Shown: positions 8,040 through 18,419, counted from the stretch's first letter. The stretch is DNA of 49,058 bases from Prolixibacteraceae bacterium (GCA_947475715.1 CANJNY010000022.1:1-49058); one strand, 5' to 3'. The notes: a model not told the origin generated them from the sequence alone. Numbers and translations are program-made.

Positions 8040-10844
8040 ATGCAAAAGAAAACTATCATTACCGCTTTATTTTTAGTACTGATATACAGTATTTCAAATG
8101 GTCAAACGGCACAAAATACGCCTTTACCACTGGATCCATCAGTAAGAACAGGCAAACTTGCTAACGGATTTTCATATTATATCCGGAAAAACACAGAACC
8201 AAAAGAAAGGGCAACTTTATACCTGGTGAATAAGGTTGGCTCTGTTTTGGAATACGATGATCAACAGGGGTTAGCTCATTTTATGGAACATATGAGTTTT
8301 AACGGGACAAAACATTTCCCTAAAAATGAACTGGTAGATTATCTTCAGAAAGCGGGTGTCCGCTTTGGTTCCGATTTGAATGCATATACCGATTTTGATG
8401 AAACCGTTTACCAACTGCCCATACCCACGGACAATGAAGAAGTATTTAAAAACGGTATGCAGATCATGAGAGACTGGGCACAGGAAGCAACACTCGACTC
8501 ACTGGAAATTGATAAAGAAAGAGGGGTAATTCTTGAAGAAAAGCGTTTGGGCAAGGGAGCACAGCAGCGTATGCAGGAAAAATACCTGCCTGTATTATTT
8601 AACAATTCGAGATATTCGAACAGGCTGCCCATTGGAATAGAAGATGTATTGAAAAACTGTAAGCAGAAAACCCTGCGACAGTTTTACACGGATTGGTATC
8701 GCCCTGATCTTCAGGCAATTATTGTCGTAGGGGATATTAATGTTGATACTGTTGAAAAAATGATAAAGGCGAAATTCTGCGATCTTAGGACTCCAAAGTC
8801 ACCCAGGAAAAGGATACAATATACTATTCCATTAACGGGACAAAACCAATTTATTGCCGTTACAGATAAGGAATTCCCCTACACTGTCTTACAGGTATAT
8901 ATAAAGCAACCTGAATTGGTAATTAAAACTTCAGACGATTATCGCAAAAGTTTACAGCGCACCTTGTTTAATCATATGCTTGCTGACAGATATAATGAAC
9001 TTGCCAAACTAGCTGATCCCGCTTTTATACAAGGTGGTGCAAGTATGAATGGTTTTATGGCCGGATTAGATGCATACAATGTATACGTGGTCGCAAAACC
9101 TGGTGAACTGGAAAAGGGTTTTAAGGCAGTATGGAAAGAAACGGAAAGGGCCAAACAATTTGGATTTACACAAACAGAACTGGAAAGGGCCAAACAATCC
9201 TACCTGACTTCGATGGAATCGGCATTAAAAGAAAAGGATAAAACAAATTCGGAAAATTTTGTTCAGGAATACCTACAATATTTTCTTAAAGGGCAGGCTT
9301 CCCCAGGGATAGTGGCAGAGTACAAATTAATACAGCAAAAGCTACCTGGCATTACACTGGCAGAGATTAATGGGCTGGCCAAACAATATATCTCAGATGT
9401 AAACTGCGATGTAGTGATTATGGCTCCCGAAAAGGAGAAAAGCAACCTGCCGGATAAGTCGACTGTTGATAATTGGATAAAGAGCATACAAGCGGAGAAA
9501 TTGATGGCGTATATTGACCAGGTATCGGATAAGCCATTGGTTGCGAAAATACCTGTAGCAGGGAAAGTAGTATCAGAGAAAAAGATCAATGAATTGAACG
9601 TTACTGAACTTACCCTTAGCAATGGCGTTAAGGTGGTTTTAAAACCAACAGATTTTAAAACCGATGAGATACGATTTAATGCTTCAAGTCCTGGCGGGAC
9701 ATCTTTATATAGTGATGAAGATTACCAATCAGCAGCTAATGCAGCAAATATTATTGGCAATAGTGGCTTGGGTGATTTTAATGCGAATGAGTTACCCAAA
9801 TTATTGACTGGTAAAATTGTAGAAGTTTTGCCATATATCAGTGAACGGACCGAAGGAATCAGGGGCTCTGCTGCACCAAAGGACCTGGAAACTGCAATGC
9901 AATTAACCTATTTGTATTTTACTGAGCCAAGAAAAGATACAACTATTTACAGTGGATTCATCAGCAGGTCAAAATCCGGATTAGCCAACAGGAATGATGA
10001 TCCCAAAAGTGTGTTTAGCGATACGGTAAGTGCGGTGCTGGGCAACTACAATTTACGACGTACTGGCCCCTCAATTACCAAAATTGCACAGATTCAGCTG
10101 GAAAAATCATATGCTATTTACAAGGAACGGTTTGCTGATGCCAGCGACTTTACGTTTACATTCATTGGCAATTTTGATGTTGATCAAATAAAACCGATAC
10201 TCGAGCAATGGCTTGGATCGCTCCCTTCAATAAAAAGAGATGAGCAGGCTAAAGACCTTGGCATTCATATACCAGTCGGAACGATAGAGAAAACTGTTTA
10301 TAAAGGTAGTGATCAAAAAGCAACTTTACGATTAGTATTCAGCGGGGAGTATATTTATAGCAGAGATAACAATATCCAGTTGGAGGCGGTTGGTAAGGTT
10401 TTACAGATAAAACTGCTGGATCGATTAAGAGAACTGGAGGGAGGAGTATATAGTCCATCTGCCTGGAGCAATTATACTAAATACCCTAAGAACCGTTATT
10501 CCATTACTGTAGCTTTTGGGTGTGCACCTGAAAATGTAGAAAAGCTTATAGCTGCGACAATGGATGAGATCCAGAAGATCCAAATAAACGGAGCGGAAAA
10601 CAGTGCTATTCAAAAAGTTATAGCCGAGGATACGCGCACAACAGAAACTCAGCTAAAAGAGAATGGTTTCTGGTTAAGCAATCTAACCAGAAGCTACGAA
10701 AATAATGATGATCCAAAAGAGATACTCGATTACATAATTTCACTGAAAAAAGTGACACAGCAGAGTATGAAAGAAGCTGCAAAAATTTATTTAAGTGGGG
10801 ATAACCTTGTAAAACTGTTGTTATTACCTGAGCAAAAGAATTAG
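8040..10844 (+). CDS. Exported M16-family zinc peptidase (PqqL/insulinase type)
   Basis: 934 residues from ATG 8040, which gives a clean signal peptide (about 1-21). A reading frame upstream to a TTG at 8004 adds only polar residues and runs back into the dsbD remnant. The inverted zinc motif HFMEH is at H80-E83-H84, with the distal glutamate in ERGVILEEKR about 75 residues later. The protein has the usual two halves of M16 repeats, the second without a zinc site. Family members degrade oligopeptides, so a periplasmic peptide-processing role is likely. It fits beside a RagA/RagB-like nutrient operon, although the genes lie about 4.5 kb apart and need not be linked. Confidence 0.93.
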   Translation: MQKKTIITALFLVLIYSISNGQTAQNTPLPLDPSVRTGKLANGFSYYIRKNTEPKERATLYLVNKVGSVLEYDDQQGLAHFMEHMSFNGTKHFPKNELVDYLQKAGVRFGSDLNAYTDFDETVYQLPIPTDNEEVFKNGMQIMRDWAQEATLDSLEIDKERGVILEEKRLGKGAQQRMQEKYLPVLFNNSRYSNRLPIGIEDVLKNCKQKTLRQFYTDWYRPDLQAIIVVGDINVDTVEKMIKAKFCDLRTPKSPRKRIQYTIPLTGQNQFIAVTDKEFPYTVLQVYIKQPELVIKTSDDYRKSLQRTLFNHMLADRYNELAKLADPAFIQGGASMNGFMAGLDAYNVYVVAKPGELEKGFKAVWKETERAKQFGFTQTELERAKQSYLTSMESALKEKDKTNSENFVQEYLQYFLKGQASPGIVAEYKLIQQKLPGITLAEINGLAKQYISDVNCDVVIMAPEKEKSNLPDKSTVDNWIKSIQAEKLMAYIDQVSDKPLVAKIPVAGKVVSEKKINELNVTELTLSNGVKVVLKPTDFKTDEIRFNASSPGGTSLYSDEDYQSAANAANIIGNSGLGDFNANELPKLLTGKIVEVLPYISERTEGIRGSAAPKDLETAMQLTYLYFTEPRKDTTIYSGFISRSKSGLANRNDDPKSVFSDTVSAVLGNYNLRRTGPSITKIAQIQLEKSYAIYKERFADASDFTFTFIGNFDVDQIKPILEQWLGSLPSIKRDEQAKDLGIHIPVGTIEKTVYKGSDQKATLRLVFSGEYIYSRDNNIQLEAVGKVLQIKLLDRLRELEGGVYSPSAWSNYTKYPKNRYSITVAFGCAPENVEKLIAATMDEIQKIQINGAENSAIQKVIAEDTRTTETQLKENGFWLSNLTRSYENNDDPKEILDYIISLKKVTQQSMKEAAKIYLSGDNLVKLLLLPEQKN

Positions 10845-10896
10845 GTTTATCTAGATATAAAAAAGATTCCTTGTTTGATTCTAATATATATATCAG

Positions 10897-12366
10897 ATGA
10901 TAAACCTAAAAGAGCATTTCAATAAATTCCGTGAAGGGATCATTGGAAATGAACTGGAATACAAAACATACCTTGGCCCTCAACGGATGATCTATGCTGA
11001 CTGGGTTGCCAGCGGCAGGTTATACAAACCCATTGAGGAACAGATCTTAAATATGATTGGACCCTGGGTCGCAAATCCACATACTGAAACCTGCGAAAGC
11101 GGGCAGTTGATGACTAAGGCATATCACAATGCGCAGCACATTATTAAAAAGCATGTAAATGCAGATCCTGGTGATGTGCTAATTACCTCAGGATTTGGAA
11201 TGACTGATGTGCTGGTAAAATTCCAGAGAATGCTGAATCTGAAGGTCCCCGAAAAAAATATTGCCGGTGAATTTATATACAATGGTAAAAAACCGGTAGT
11301 ATTTATTACTCACATGGAACATCACTCAAACCAGACCTCATGGTATCATACTATTGCCGATGTAGAGGTTATTCCTCCGGGTAAAGACCTTCTGGTTGAT
11401 CCCGAAAACCTAAGGCAACTGGTTAAGAAGTTTGCTGACAGAGCAATCAAAATAGGCTCATTTACAGCATGTTCTAATGTTACAGGGATTGAGACTCCTA
11501 TTTATGAATTAGCTCGTATAATGCACGAGGCTGGTGGATATTGTTTTGCAGATTATGCGGCTTCAGCTCCTTATGTCGATATGAACATGCATCCGGGCGA
11601 TCCAATGGAGAAACTGGATGCGATATTCTTTTCACCACATAAATTTCTTGGTGGGCCCGGCACTTCCGGGGTGCTGGTATTTGACTCTTCATTATACCAT
11701 TGCCGGGTGCCTGATGCACCCGGTGGGGGTACTGTTGATTGGACAAATCCCTGGGGGGAGTACAAATTTATTGATGATATTGAAATCCGAGAGGATGGCG
11801 GAACACCTGGGTTCTTGCAGGCTATGAAGACAGCATTGTGTATTAATCTTAAAAATCGGATGAACACAAGCCTTATCAGGCAAAGAGAGAAAGAACTTGT
11901 TGCGATTGCCTTCAGAGAGATGTGTTGTATTCCAGGAATTCAGATATTGGCTGACAACCAGAAAAAACGTCTGGGAATCATCTCGTTTTATATTGAGGGA
12001 ATGCATTTCAATATGGTTGTTAAACTGCTAAGTGACCGTTTTGGTATTCAAACGCGAGGTGGTTGTGCTTGTGCTGGCACTTACGGGCACTTTTTATTAG
12101 ATGTCAGCTACGAAAAATCAAAACAAATTACAGATTTAATTACGCATGGTGACCTGTCGCAGAAACCTGGCTGGATCAGACTCTCTCTCCATCCAACAAT
12201 GACTGATGAAGAACTACTATTTATAATTGATGCTATTAGGCAGGTAACAGTTCATCACCTTGAATGGGGAACGGACTATTTATATAACAAACAAACTAAT
12301 GAGTTTATATTTAAGGCAGATGGGGATCAAAAGGATGATTTAGTAAGAAGCTGGTTTATACTTTGA
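10897..12366 (+). CDS. Aminotransferase class V / cysteine desulfurase-like PLP enzyme
   Basis: 489 residues, no signal peptide, so cytoplasmic. PLP-binding features are the Schiff-base lysine K249 in SPHKFLGG, D219 in FADYAAS, and H142/H143 in the MEHHSN motif that stacks on the cofactor in this family. A C-terminal segment GGCACAGTYGH (C390, C392) resembles the catalytic-cysteine loop of CsdA/SufS-type desulfurases. At 489 residues it is longer than SufS (about 400), and no suf or isc scaffold genes are nearby. It may therefore act on another sulfur or selenium substrate or be an isopenicillin-epimerase-type enzyme. It starts 52 bases after the M16 gene. Confidence 0.85.
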   Translation: MINLKEHFNKFREGIIGNELEYKTYLGPQRMIYADWVASGRLYKPIEEQILNMIGPWVANPHTETCESGQLMTKAYHNAQHIIKKHVNADPGDVLITSGFGMTDVLVKFQRMLNLKVPEKNIAGEFIYNGKKPVVFITHMEHHSNQTSWYHTIADVEVIPPGKDLLVDPENLRQLVKKFADRAIKIGSFTACSNVTGIETPIYELARIMHEAGGYCFADYAASAPYVDMNMHPGDPMEKLDAIFFSPHKFLGGPGTSGVLVFDSSLYHCRVPDAPGGGTVDWTNPWGEYKFIDDIEIREDGGTPGFLQAMKTALCINLKNRMNTSLIRQREKELVAIAFREMCCIPGIQILADNQKKRLGIISFYIEGMHFNMVVKLLSDRFGIQTRGGCACAGTYGHFLLDVSYEKSKQITDLITHGDLSQKPGWIRLSLHPTMTDEELLFIIDAIRQVTVHHLEWGTDYLYNKQTNEFIFKADGDQKDDLVRSWFIL

Positions 12367-12402
12367 TTCACGTGACATTGACTTAAAGGATATAAACACT
12401 GA

Positions 12403-12425
12403 AAAAATGAGGAATTGTCCCTATA
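12403..12425 (+). promoter_or_regulatory. Shared 23-bp promoter element, copy 2
   Basis: Contains GGAATTGTCCCTATA and matches 3433-3455 at 21 of 23 bases, both mismatches being A/G. The core GG (12411) is 35 bases from the TA of the -7 box at 12446, the identical spacing to copy 1. Confidence 0.55.
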
Positions 12426-12445
12426 CCTTTTCATTACGAAGTAAA

Positions 12446-12453
12446 TATCTTTG
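12446..12453 (+). promoter_or_regulatory. -7 box for TlpA-like gene
   Basis: TATCTTTG matches TAnnTTTG exactly and lies 45 bases before the ATG at 12499, giving a leader of about 35-40 bases. Confidence 0.55.
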
Positions 12454-12498
12454 CTTCAATAATTGCAGTTTAAATGCTTAATTAAATTTTAAACAAAC

Positions 12499-13656
12499 AT
12501 GAAAATAACTCTAAAGCTGATAATACTTTGTTTTTTAACGATTGGATTAAATGCTTTTAGTCAATCGGTTGTAAAATCTCCAAAGAACAGGATCACCGTA
12601 AAGGGGAATATCCAATTTGCAGATGCCAACGATAAATTCGGTATTACAGTAGAAGAAAAAGATGATAACAATGAATTCAAAGTCATTAAAGAAGTGAAAT
12701 TGGATTCAGAAAATAATTATTCATTTGAGCTTGAAACCAACAAACCAAAATTTTACACATTGGATGTTTATAAACAACAAACTGTTGAATTTTATGCACA
12801 TGATGAGAACCTGACTATAAATTTCAGGGGTATTGATACCGCAAAAATAAAAATCAAAAACCCTCCCTTTGTATTTATAAAAGGCGGGGAAAAAAATAAT
12901 GTTTTAAACTTATTGCATTTTACATTATATCAGGATTATCAGCGAATGATTGCTGCAGGACAAGAAGATTATAAATCGTCATTGTCAGATTGCAAAGATT
13001 GGAAAGATTATGCAAGCCAGGGTTATGATCGTTTAACTATTCCTTTTGAGCGAGAAATAAAAAATATAGTTGAAATGTACAGCAATGCCCCAACTGTTGT
13101 AAAGGTAATTGGAGTTCTGAATTGGAAAAGGCACTATGATTATATGAGAGAACAATATGAAAGGCTGGCAAAAATATATCCCAACCTTGATTATGTTCAA
13201 AATGCAAAAAAATATTTGTTGGCTAATATCGCTAGTTCGGCTTTGACTGATCTGGGTAAGGTCGCTCCTGATTTTACTTTCCCGGACATAAATGGGAAGC
13301 AAGTGTCATTGAGTTCATTTAGAGGAAAATATGTATTGATTGATTTTTGGGCTTCCTGGTGCGGGCCATGCCGGTCGGAATCTCCTAATGTACAAAAACA
13401 ATATCAGATATATAAAGACAAAGGATTTGAAGTAGTGAGTGTTTCTATTGATAAGAAAGAAGACGATTGGAAAAAAGCTGTTGCCCAGGATAGTCTTAAA
13501 GGAACATTACTCCTTGCAAAGGATTCTAAAAAGATTTTGCTGGATTATACTTTCTCTGGAATTCCATACATGGTTTTATTGGATAAGGAAGGAAAAATTA
13601 TTGCTAAAAATTTAAGAGGAGAAACTTTGGTAGAAAAGTTGAAAGAATTGTTTTAA
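12499..13656 (+). CDS. Exported TlpA-like thioredoxin with DUF4369-type N-terminal domain
   Basis: 385 residues with a signal peptide (about 1-22). An N-terminal beta domain of the DUF4369 type (about 30-125) is followed by a helical linker (about 135-245). The thioredoxin/AhpC-TSA domain (about 252-385) has the WCGPC site with C288 and C291. The motif KVAPDFTFPDINGKQVSLSSF is typical of Bacteroidota TlpA proteins, and the cis-proline loop is GIPYMVLLD. It should act as a periplasmic thiol-disulfide reductant. It stands alone between the PLP enzyme and the Kelch lipoprotein, with its own promoter and the 23-bp element shared with the region 1 redox cluster. This suggests joint control of the two redox loci. 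Confidence 0.92.
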   Translation: MKITLKLIILCFLTIGLNAFSQSVVKSPKNRITVKGNIQFADANDKFGITVEEKDDNNEFKVIKEVKLDSENNYSFELETNKPKFYTLDVYKQQTVEFYAHDENLTINFRGIDTAKIKIKNPPFVFIKGGEKNNVLNLLHFTLYQDYQRMIAAGQEDYKSSLSDCKDWKDYASQGYDRLTIPFEREIKNIVEMYSNAPTVVKVIGVLNWKRHYDYMREQYERLAKIYPNLDYVQNAKKYLLANIASSALTDLGKVAPDFTFPDINGKQVSLSSFRGKYVLIDFWASWCGPCRSESPNVQKQYQIYKDKGFEVVSVSIDKKEDDWKKAVAQDSLKGTLLLAKDSKKILLDYTFSGIPYMVLLDKEGKIIAKNLRGETLVEKLKELF

Positions 13657-13758
13657 ATCAGAGACTATGTAATCTTTTGGATCAATATTATCTTAAACAT
13701 TTCCAATATTTCCAGGCTAAAGCATATTATATCTTAACAATTAATAATTATTTGAATT

Positions 13759-15174
13759 ATGAAAACAAAAATTGTGATTTTTTTGGGTGTCGCTTGTTTT
13801 TTTGCTTCCGTCTTAATTAGTGGATGTAAGAAAACAGAACTAAGCACCCTGTCAGGGATACTGACCTTTTCGTTTACTGACAATTCAGCGAAAAGCTTTA
13901 CTTTTACTGTAGATAACATTGGGATGACGATCACTAACAAAGACAGCCTCCCTTATCAAACGAATATTTCCTCCTTAACCGCACAATATACCGCTGTTAT
14001 CAATAACACCGTAAAAGTGGGAACAGCGATTCAGATAAGCGGATCCACAGCTAACAATTTTACAAGTCCGGTGAATTACATTTGTGTGGCACAAGATGGT
14101 GTTACTTTAAAAACTTATGTTGTCACAGTCAATGTTTCAAAAGTTGATCCTGAAGCAGTACCTTGGGTTCAGAAAACTCCGACTGCTTTCGGTTCAGGTT
14201 ATCCATATCAGTCGTATTTCTTCCTGAACGGAAAACACCACATCATTGCGAGTAACTCATTCGCCTGGTTCGTAAACGATCCTGATGTTAAGATGTACCA
14301 ATCAACTGATGGTATTAGCTGGAGTGAATTACCTCTCGATTCCTCCTTTCCTCTGGGATATAGTTATGAGGTAGTGGTCAATAACGGGAAAGCCTACATG
14401 TTACAATTTGTTGGTGCAGCCGAGGTCTATGGAGCCAAACAACCGACAATTCTTAATACGGTTTATTCATCCACGGATGGTGTGGTGTGGACACAATCGA
14501 ACAATTTACTTCCTACTACCGCCCTAACTAATAATGTGGGTGTATTAAATAACAATTTATATGTTATGGGAGGAGGAACAATTGGAGCTTTTGGTGCTTT
14601 TGACGGATCCCGGCCAAACGGTTCAACGTTTTACCCAGCTGCCGCGTACTCCGATACGACCATGACTTCGATTGGGGGTGGTTCCTGGACTAAAACTGCC
14701 ATGCTCCCAGCTTCGGCTGCCAATCGTCGGTATACAGCAAACTGCGTTTTCAACAATAAATTCTATATGATTGGAGGACAAGATCCAAATGGTAATGTTT
14801 TGAAAGATGTATGGTCTTCTACTGACGGCCTAACATGGACGCAGGTATCTAACGGAGCTTTTTCCGCACGCCAAAAAGCATCTGTTGTAGCTTACAATAA
14901 CCAGTTATGGATGATTGGTGGCCAGGATGAAACAGGAGCCTATTTAAAAGACATTGTGATTTCGGCAGATAACGGTCTCACCTGGAATGTAGTCCCAGCT
15001 GATAAAACACTTCCGGCTGCATTCACCCCGCGAGGAAACGCACGACTTTATGTTGATGCAAACTCCATATTGTGGATTATCGGTGGTGAACAGGCAAATC
15101 CGGAAGATACCGACTTCCTTGCTCCTCATGCTGTCACTGATATTTGGACCGGGAAATTAAATAAACTAAAATAA
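13759..15174 (+). CDS. Lipoprotein with Kelch-type beta-propeller
   Basis: 471 residues. The N-terminus has a lipobox (LISGC, lipidated Cys at 23), so the mature protein is anchored in the outer envelope. Residues about 30-130 look like a small beta-sandwich of the cadherin/DUF6242 kind. Residues about 140-471 form repeated blades with MIGGQD, WSSTDGLTW and related motifs, i.e. a Kelch/galactose-oxidase-like propeller. No catalytic residues can be named. A terminator follows at 15190-15240, so it is transcribed separately from the SusC/SusD operon 124 bases downstream. A surface binding role, perhaps for the same ligand, is possible but not shown. Confidence 0.8.
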   Translation: MKTKIVIFLGVACFFASVLISGCKKTELSTLSGILTFSFTDNSAKSFTFTVDNIGMTITNKDSLPYQTNISSLTAQYTAVINNTVKVGTAIQISGSTANNFTSPVNYICVAQDGVTLKTYVVTVNVSKVDPEAVPWVQKTPTAFGSGYPYQSYFFLNGKHHIIASNSFAWFVNDPDVKMYQSTDGISWSELPLDSSFPLGYSYEVVVNNGKAYMLQFVGAAEVYGAKQPTILNTVYSSTDGVVWTQSNNLLPTTALTNNVGVLNNNLYVMGGGTIGAFGAFDGSRPNGSTFYPAAAYSDTTMTSIGGGSWTKTAMLPASAANRRYTANCVFNNKFYMIGGQDPNGNVLKDVWSSTDGLTWTQVSNGAFSARQKASVVAYNNQLWMIGGQDETGAYLKDIVISADNGLTWNVVPADKTLPAAFTPRGNARLYVDANSILWIIGGEQANPEDTDFLAPHAVTDIWTGKLNKLK

Positions 15175-15189
15175 GACTTTAAATAATTT

Positions 15190-15240
15190 GCTGACTGTGC
15201 ATATCCCTGTATTGGAGTATGTACAGTCAGCTTTATTTTA
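15190..15240 (+). terminator. Strong hairpin terminator after Kelch lipoprotein
   Basis: GCTGACTGT-GCATA (15190-15203) pairs with TATGT-ACAGTCAGC (15218-15231), and a T-rich tail (15232-15240) follows. One internal pair is imperfect. It separates the lipoprotein gene from the SusC operon. Confidence 0.85.
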
Positions 15241-15297
15241 GTTGAACCCTAAAGGCTTCATTAATAATTGATTCCATATTGAATTAATTCTATTGTA

Positions 15298-18200
15298 ATG
15301 AAAAAAAAGATTGCATGGATTTTATGCCTGTTATTCTTTTCAAGTTTTTTAACTGTTGCGCAGATACTCAAGCCTCAGACCATTAAGAATCAGAAATATG
15401 AAGGTCGGATCATTGCGACAGAGTTGCCTGAAGGGCTTTTTGGCGCAACTGTTGTAATCAAGGGAACCACCAATGGGGTGGCAGCGGATCAGAAGGGGAA
15501 TTTCGTCATTTCAGCAAATGAAGGAGACATGATGGTTATTTCGAGTATCGGTTACCAGACCCGGGAGATCAGGTTAGACAAGCTATTAAAGCTTGCTTCT
15601 ATCGTATTAAAATCCGATGTGGTTGCTTTAAAAGAGATTGCAATTGTTGGTTATGGAACACAGGAACGCAGAGATCTGACCGGGGCAGTTGCTTCAATTA
15701 AACCTGCAGAAATGGACCGGACCAGTTTAAGTTTTGACAATGCGCTGGCCGGAACAGTTGCCGGAGTACAAATTTCGCAAAGCTCAGGAGTTCCGGGAGG
15801 TGCAACAGCTATAACTATTCGTGGGATTACCTCTTTGAATGGCAGTTCAAACAACCCTCTGATTGTAATTGACGGAGTACCAATTTACGGAAATGACCGC
15901 AGTCAGAACACGACCAGTTTCGATCGCACTTCAATTCCGATGTCCTCTGTGGGAGGAAGTTCTGTTTCTAATTCTTTGCCGTTCAATTCGGATTTCGAGC
16001 GCAATCAATTATCAATGTTGAACCCTGATGATATCGAATCAATTGAAATACTGAAAGATGCTTATGCTACAGCGATCTACGGTTCACGTGGAGCTGCCGG
16101 GGTTATTCTGGTTACGACTAAACATGGATTTAAAGGGGCTCCAAAGGTTGAGCTCAGTACGATCACCTCCTACAGTCAGCCAATCGGCAAGCCAACGCTT
16201 ATGAATGGTGCCCAGTATTCTGAGTTTTACACCAGTTTTGTCGGGGGAAAATATTCAGGAGGGACAGAAAAGAGTTGGCTTAATGATGTTTTGCGAACCG
16301 GGGTCTCCAGAGAGGTCAATGCCTCTGTTTCAGCCGGAACAGATAAAATGACCTATTATCTAAGTCTTTCTTCAGTCGATCAACAATCTTACATTATCAA
16401 TCAGGATTATTCAAAGTACAATGCTCATATCAATGTAAGTTACAAATCGTCAGAAAAATTAAGTTTTGGATCCCAATTCAGTCTTAATTATAGCGACAAT
16501 ACCTCTTTAAACGCACAAAGTATTTTTCAGAATGCAATTTTAAAAGCTCCAAATATACCAGTTTACGATCAGACGGGTGCATATTATTTTGGTTTTGCAC
16601 CCAATAGCCTCGGACGGACAGATAATCCCATTGCTCAGGCAAGAGCTGATATCAACTACATCATTGACGTTCGTAATCTTGGAAATATTTTCATTGAATA
16701 CCGCCCGATCAACTGGATTACTTTGCGTTCAGAGGCTGGAATCGATTTCTTGAATTCTGAGGGATACAGTAGACTGGTCAGTCGCCCTGATCTGGTCGGA
16801 GGCGATGCCACCCAAACTACTATTCAGAATCGCAAGTTCGTTGTCAATAATACAGCGACTTTGCTACGCAAATACAATAGGCATTTATTCAACGGCGTGG
16901 TCGGTCAGAGTTTCGAAACATCCCGCGAATTAAATGACATGATTACAGGAAGAGGATTTCCAAGCGATAATATATTGTCAATCTCTCAGGCTCAGATAAG
17001 CAGAGTGTCTTCCTCATTGGTTCAGCAATGGGCGCTTTTTTCGGTATTTGGCCGTCTTAATTATCGCTTTGAAGACAAATATTTATTGGGCGCAACCTAT
17101 CGGCTCGATGGTTCCTCCCGTTTCAACAAGAATCACAGATACATTGGATTCCCTTCATTTTCAGCAGGGTGGAGGATTTCGGGAGAACCTTTCATGGAAC
17201 GATATTTATGGATCAAGGATTTGAAGATCAGGGGAAGTATAGGATTCTCAGGAATCGACGGAACGGGCGGCTATTACGGCAATCAGGGCCAGTATTCCTT
17301 ATCACCTAATGGTATTCAATATAATGGAATGAACCTTCTACAGGTTGTACAGCCGAATAATCCTAATTTAAAATGGGAAAAGACCCGGTCCATTGATGTG
17401 GGTATTGATGCCGATTTATTTGATTCAAAACTCAAGTTTACCCTGGATTATTACTACAAGGTAACCAATGATATGCTATATTCCTCTGCAATACCACTCT
17501 ATATGGGTTTTGGAAGTCAGCAACAAAATATCGGTGACATGCGCAATACCGGACTTGAGTTTGCCATAAATGCTATCGTTCTAAGCGGAAATCTTAAATG
17601 GAAAACATCTTTTAATATTGCCGGAAACCGCAACAAAATACTTAAACTAAATTTTGCAGGATCAGAGGTAACAGGGCCGGAATTAGGATATAAATACTTT
17701 GCTGTTGGGAAATCAGCCGGTCAGTTCTATCTGTTTCACTGGGAAGGGATTGACCCATTAACCGGGAATCCTCAGTGGCGTTTATCGGACGGACGTGTGA
17801 TGACTATTCCCCCAGAGGCACCTCAATCAAATATTGTTAACCCCGATCAATACAGGATTCCAATGGGAACTGCCTTACCAGACTACTTTGGCGGATGGAG
17901 CAATAATTTCAGCTATAAACGGTTCGATTTAAACATCCTACTTACATATTCAGTTGGGAATAAAATGATGAATGTAAGCAAATCCTTAATGATGACCTAC
18001 ACAACAAGTGACCGGAATAATCTGACAACAGAAGAACTTAACTATTGGCTGATTCCAGGACAAGTTACCAATATTCCTAAGCCAAAAAATCAATCTATCA
18101 TTGGCAATTCTTACGGAGGTTCAGTTGATTACTCAACGAGTCTGATTTCTGACCGCTTTTTGGAAGACGCCTCGTTTCTGAGGTTAAAGAAAATTAATCT

Positions 18201-18414
18201 AAGTTACAATCTTCCTGCTATTTGGGCACACCGCTTGAAAATGGACAAATTAGCAGTCTTTGTCCAGGCTAATAATCTGTTCACTTTAACAAAGTATACA
18301 GGAATTGATCCCGAGGTCAATTCATTCGGATCGTCCATATTATTAAGCGGTTACGATCAACTGACCTTGCCTCAGGCAAAAACAATTAGTGCGGGTTTAA
18401 ATATTCGATTCTAA
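15298..18414 (+). CDS. SusC/RagA-family TonB-dependent outer-membrane receptor
   Basis: 1038 residues. A signal peptide (about 1-21) is followed by a carboxypeptidase-regulatory-like domain (about 33-108). The plug domain begins near residue 115 (IAIVGYGTQERRDLTGAV) and has the family signature NPDDIESIEILKDAYATAIYGSRGAAGVILVTT, shown here in part only. The barrel runs to the C-terminal phenylalanine (NIRF). No extra N-terminal STN domain is visible, so it is probably not an anti-sigma-linked receptor. It imports a nutrient captured by its SusD partner, whose gene begins 5 bases after its stop. The following genes are redox and binding proteins rather than glycosidases, so the substrate may be a peptide, cofactor or thiol compound rather than a glycan. 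Confidence 0.95.
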   Translation: MKKKIAWILCLLFFSSFLTVAQILKPQTIKNQKYEGRIIATELPEGLFGATVVIKGTTNGVAADQKGNFVISANEGDMMVISSIGYQTREIRLDKLLKLASIVLKSDVVALKEIAIVGYGTQERRDLTGAVASIKPAEMDRTSLSFDNALAGTVAGVQISQSSGVPGGATAITIRGITSLNGSSNNPLIVIDGVPIYGNDRSQNTTSFDRTSIPMSSVGGSSVSNSLPFNSDFERNQLSMLNPDDIESIEILKDAYATAIYGSRGAAGVILVTTKHGFKGAPKVELSTITSYSQPIGKPTLMNGAQYSEFYTSFVGGKYSGGTEKSWLNDVLRTGVSREVNASVSAGTDKMTYYLSLSSVDQQSYIINQDYSKYNAHINVSYKSSEKLSFGSQFSLNYSDNTSLNAQSIFQNAILKAPNIPVYDQTGAYYFGFAPNSLGRTDNPIAQARADINYIIDVRNLGNIFIEYRPINWITLRSEAGIDFLNSEGYSRLVSRPDLVGGDATQTTIQNRKFVVNNTATLLRKYNRHLFNGVVGQSFETSRELNDMITGRGFPSDNILSISQAQISRVSSSLVQQWALFSVFGRLNYRFEDKYLLGATYRLDGSSRFNKNHRYIGFPSFSAGWRISGEPFMERYLWIKDLKIRGSIGFSGIDGTGGYYGNQGQYSLSPNGIQYNGMNLLQVVQPNNPNLKWEKTRSIDVGIDADLFDSKLKFTLDYYYKVTNDMLYSSAIPLYMGFGSQQQNIGDMRNTGLEFAINAIVLSGNLKWKTSFNIAGNRNKILKLNFAGSEVTGPELGYKYFAVGKSAGQFYLFHWEGIDPLTGNPQWRLSDGRVMTIPPEAPQSNIVNPDQYRIPMGTALPDYFGGWSNNFSYKRFDLNILLTYSVGNKMMNVSKSLMMTYTTSDRNNLTTEELNYWLIPGQVTNIPKPKNQSIIGNSYGGSVDYSTSLISDRFLEDASFLRLKKINLSYNLPAIWAHRLKMDKLAVFVQANNLFTLTKYTGIDPEVNSFGSSILLSGYDQLTLPQAKTISAGLNIRF

Positions 18415-18419
18415 GTATT

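Noticed and set aside
10897-12366. Calling the class V PLP enzyme a SufS/IscS iron-sulfur desulfurase
   Set aside because: No suf/isc partners nearby and the protein is longer than those enzymes; only a general family call is safe.
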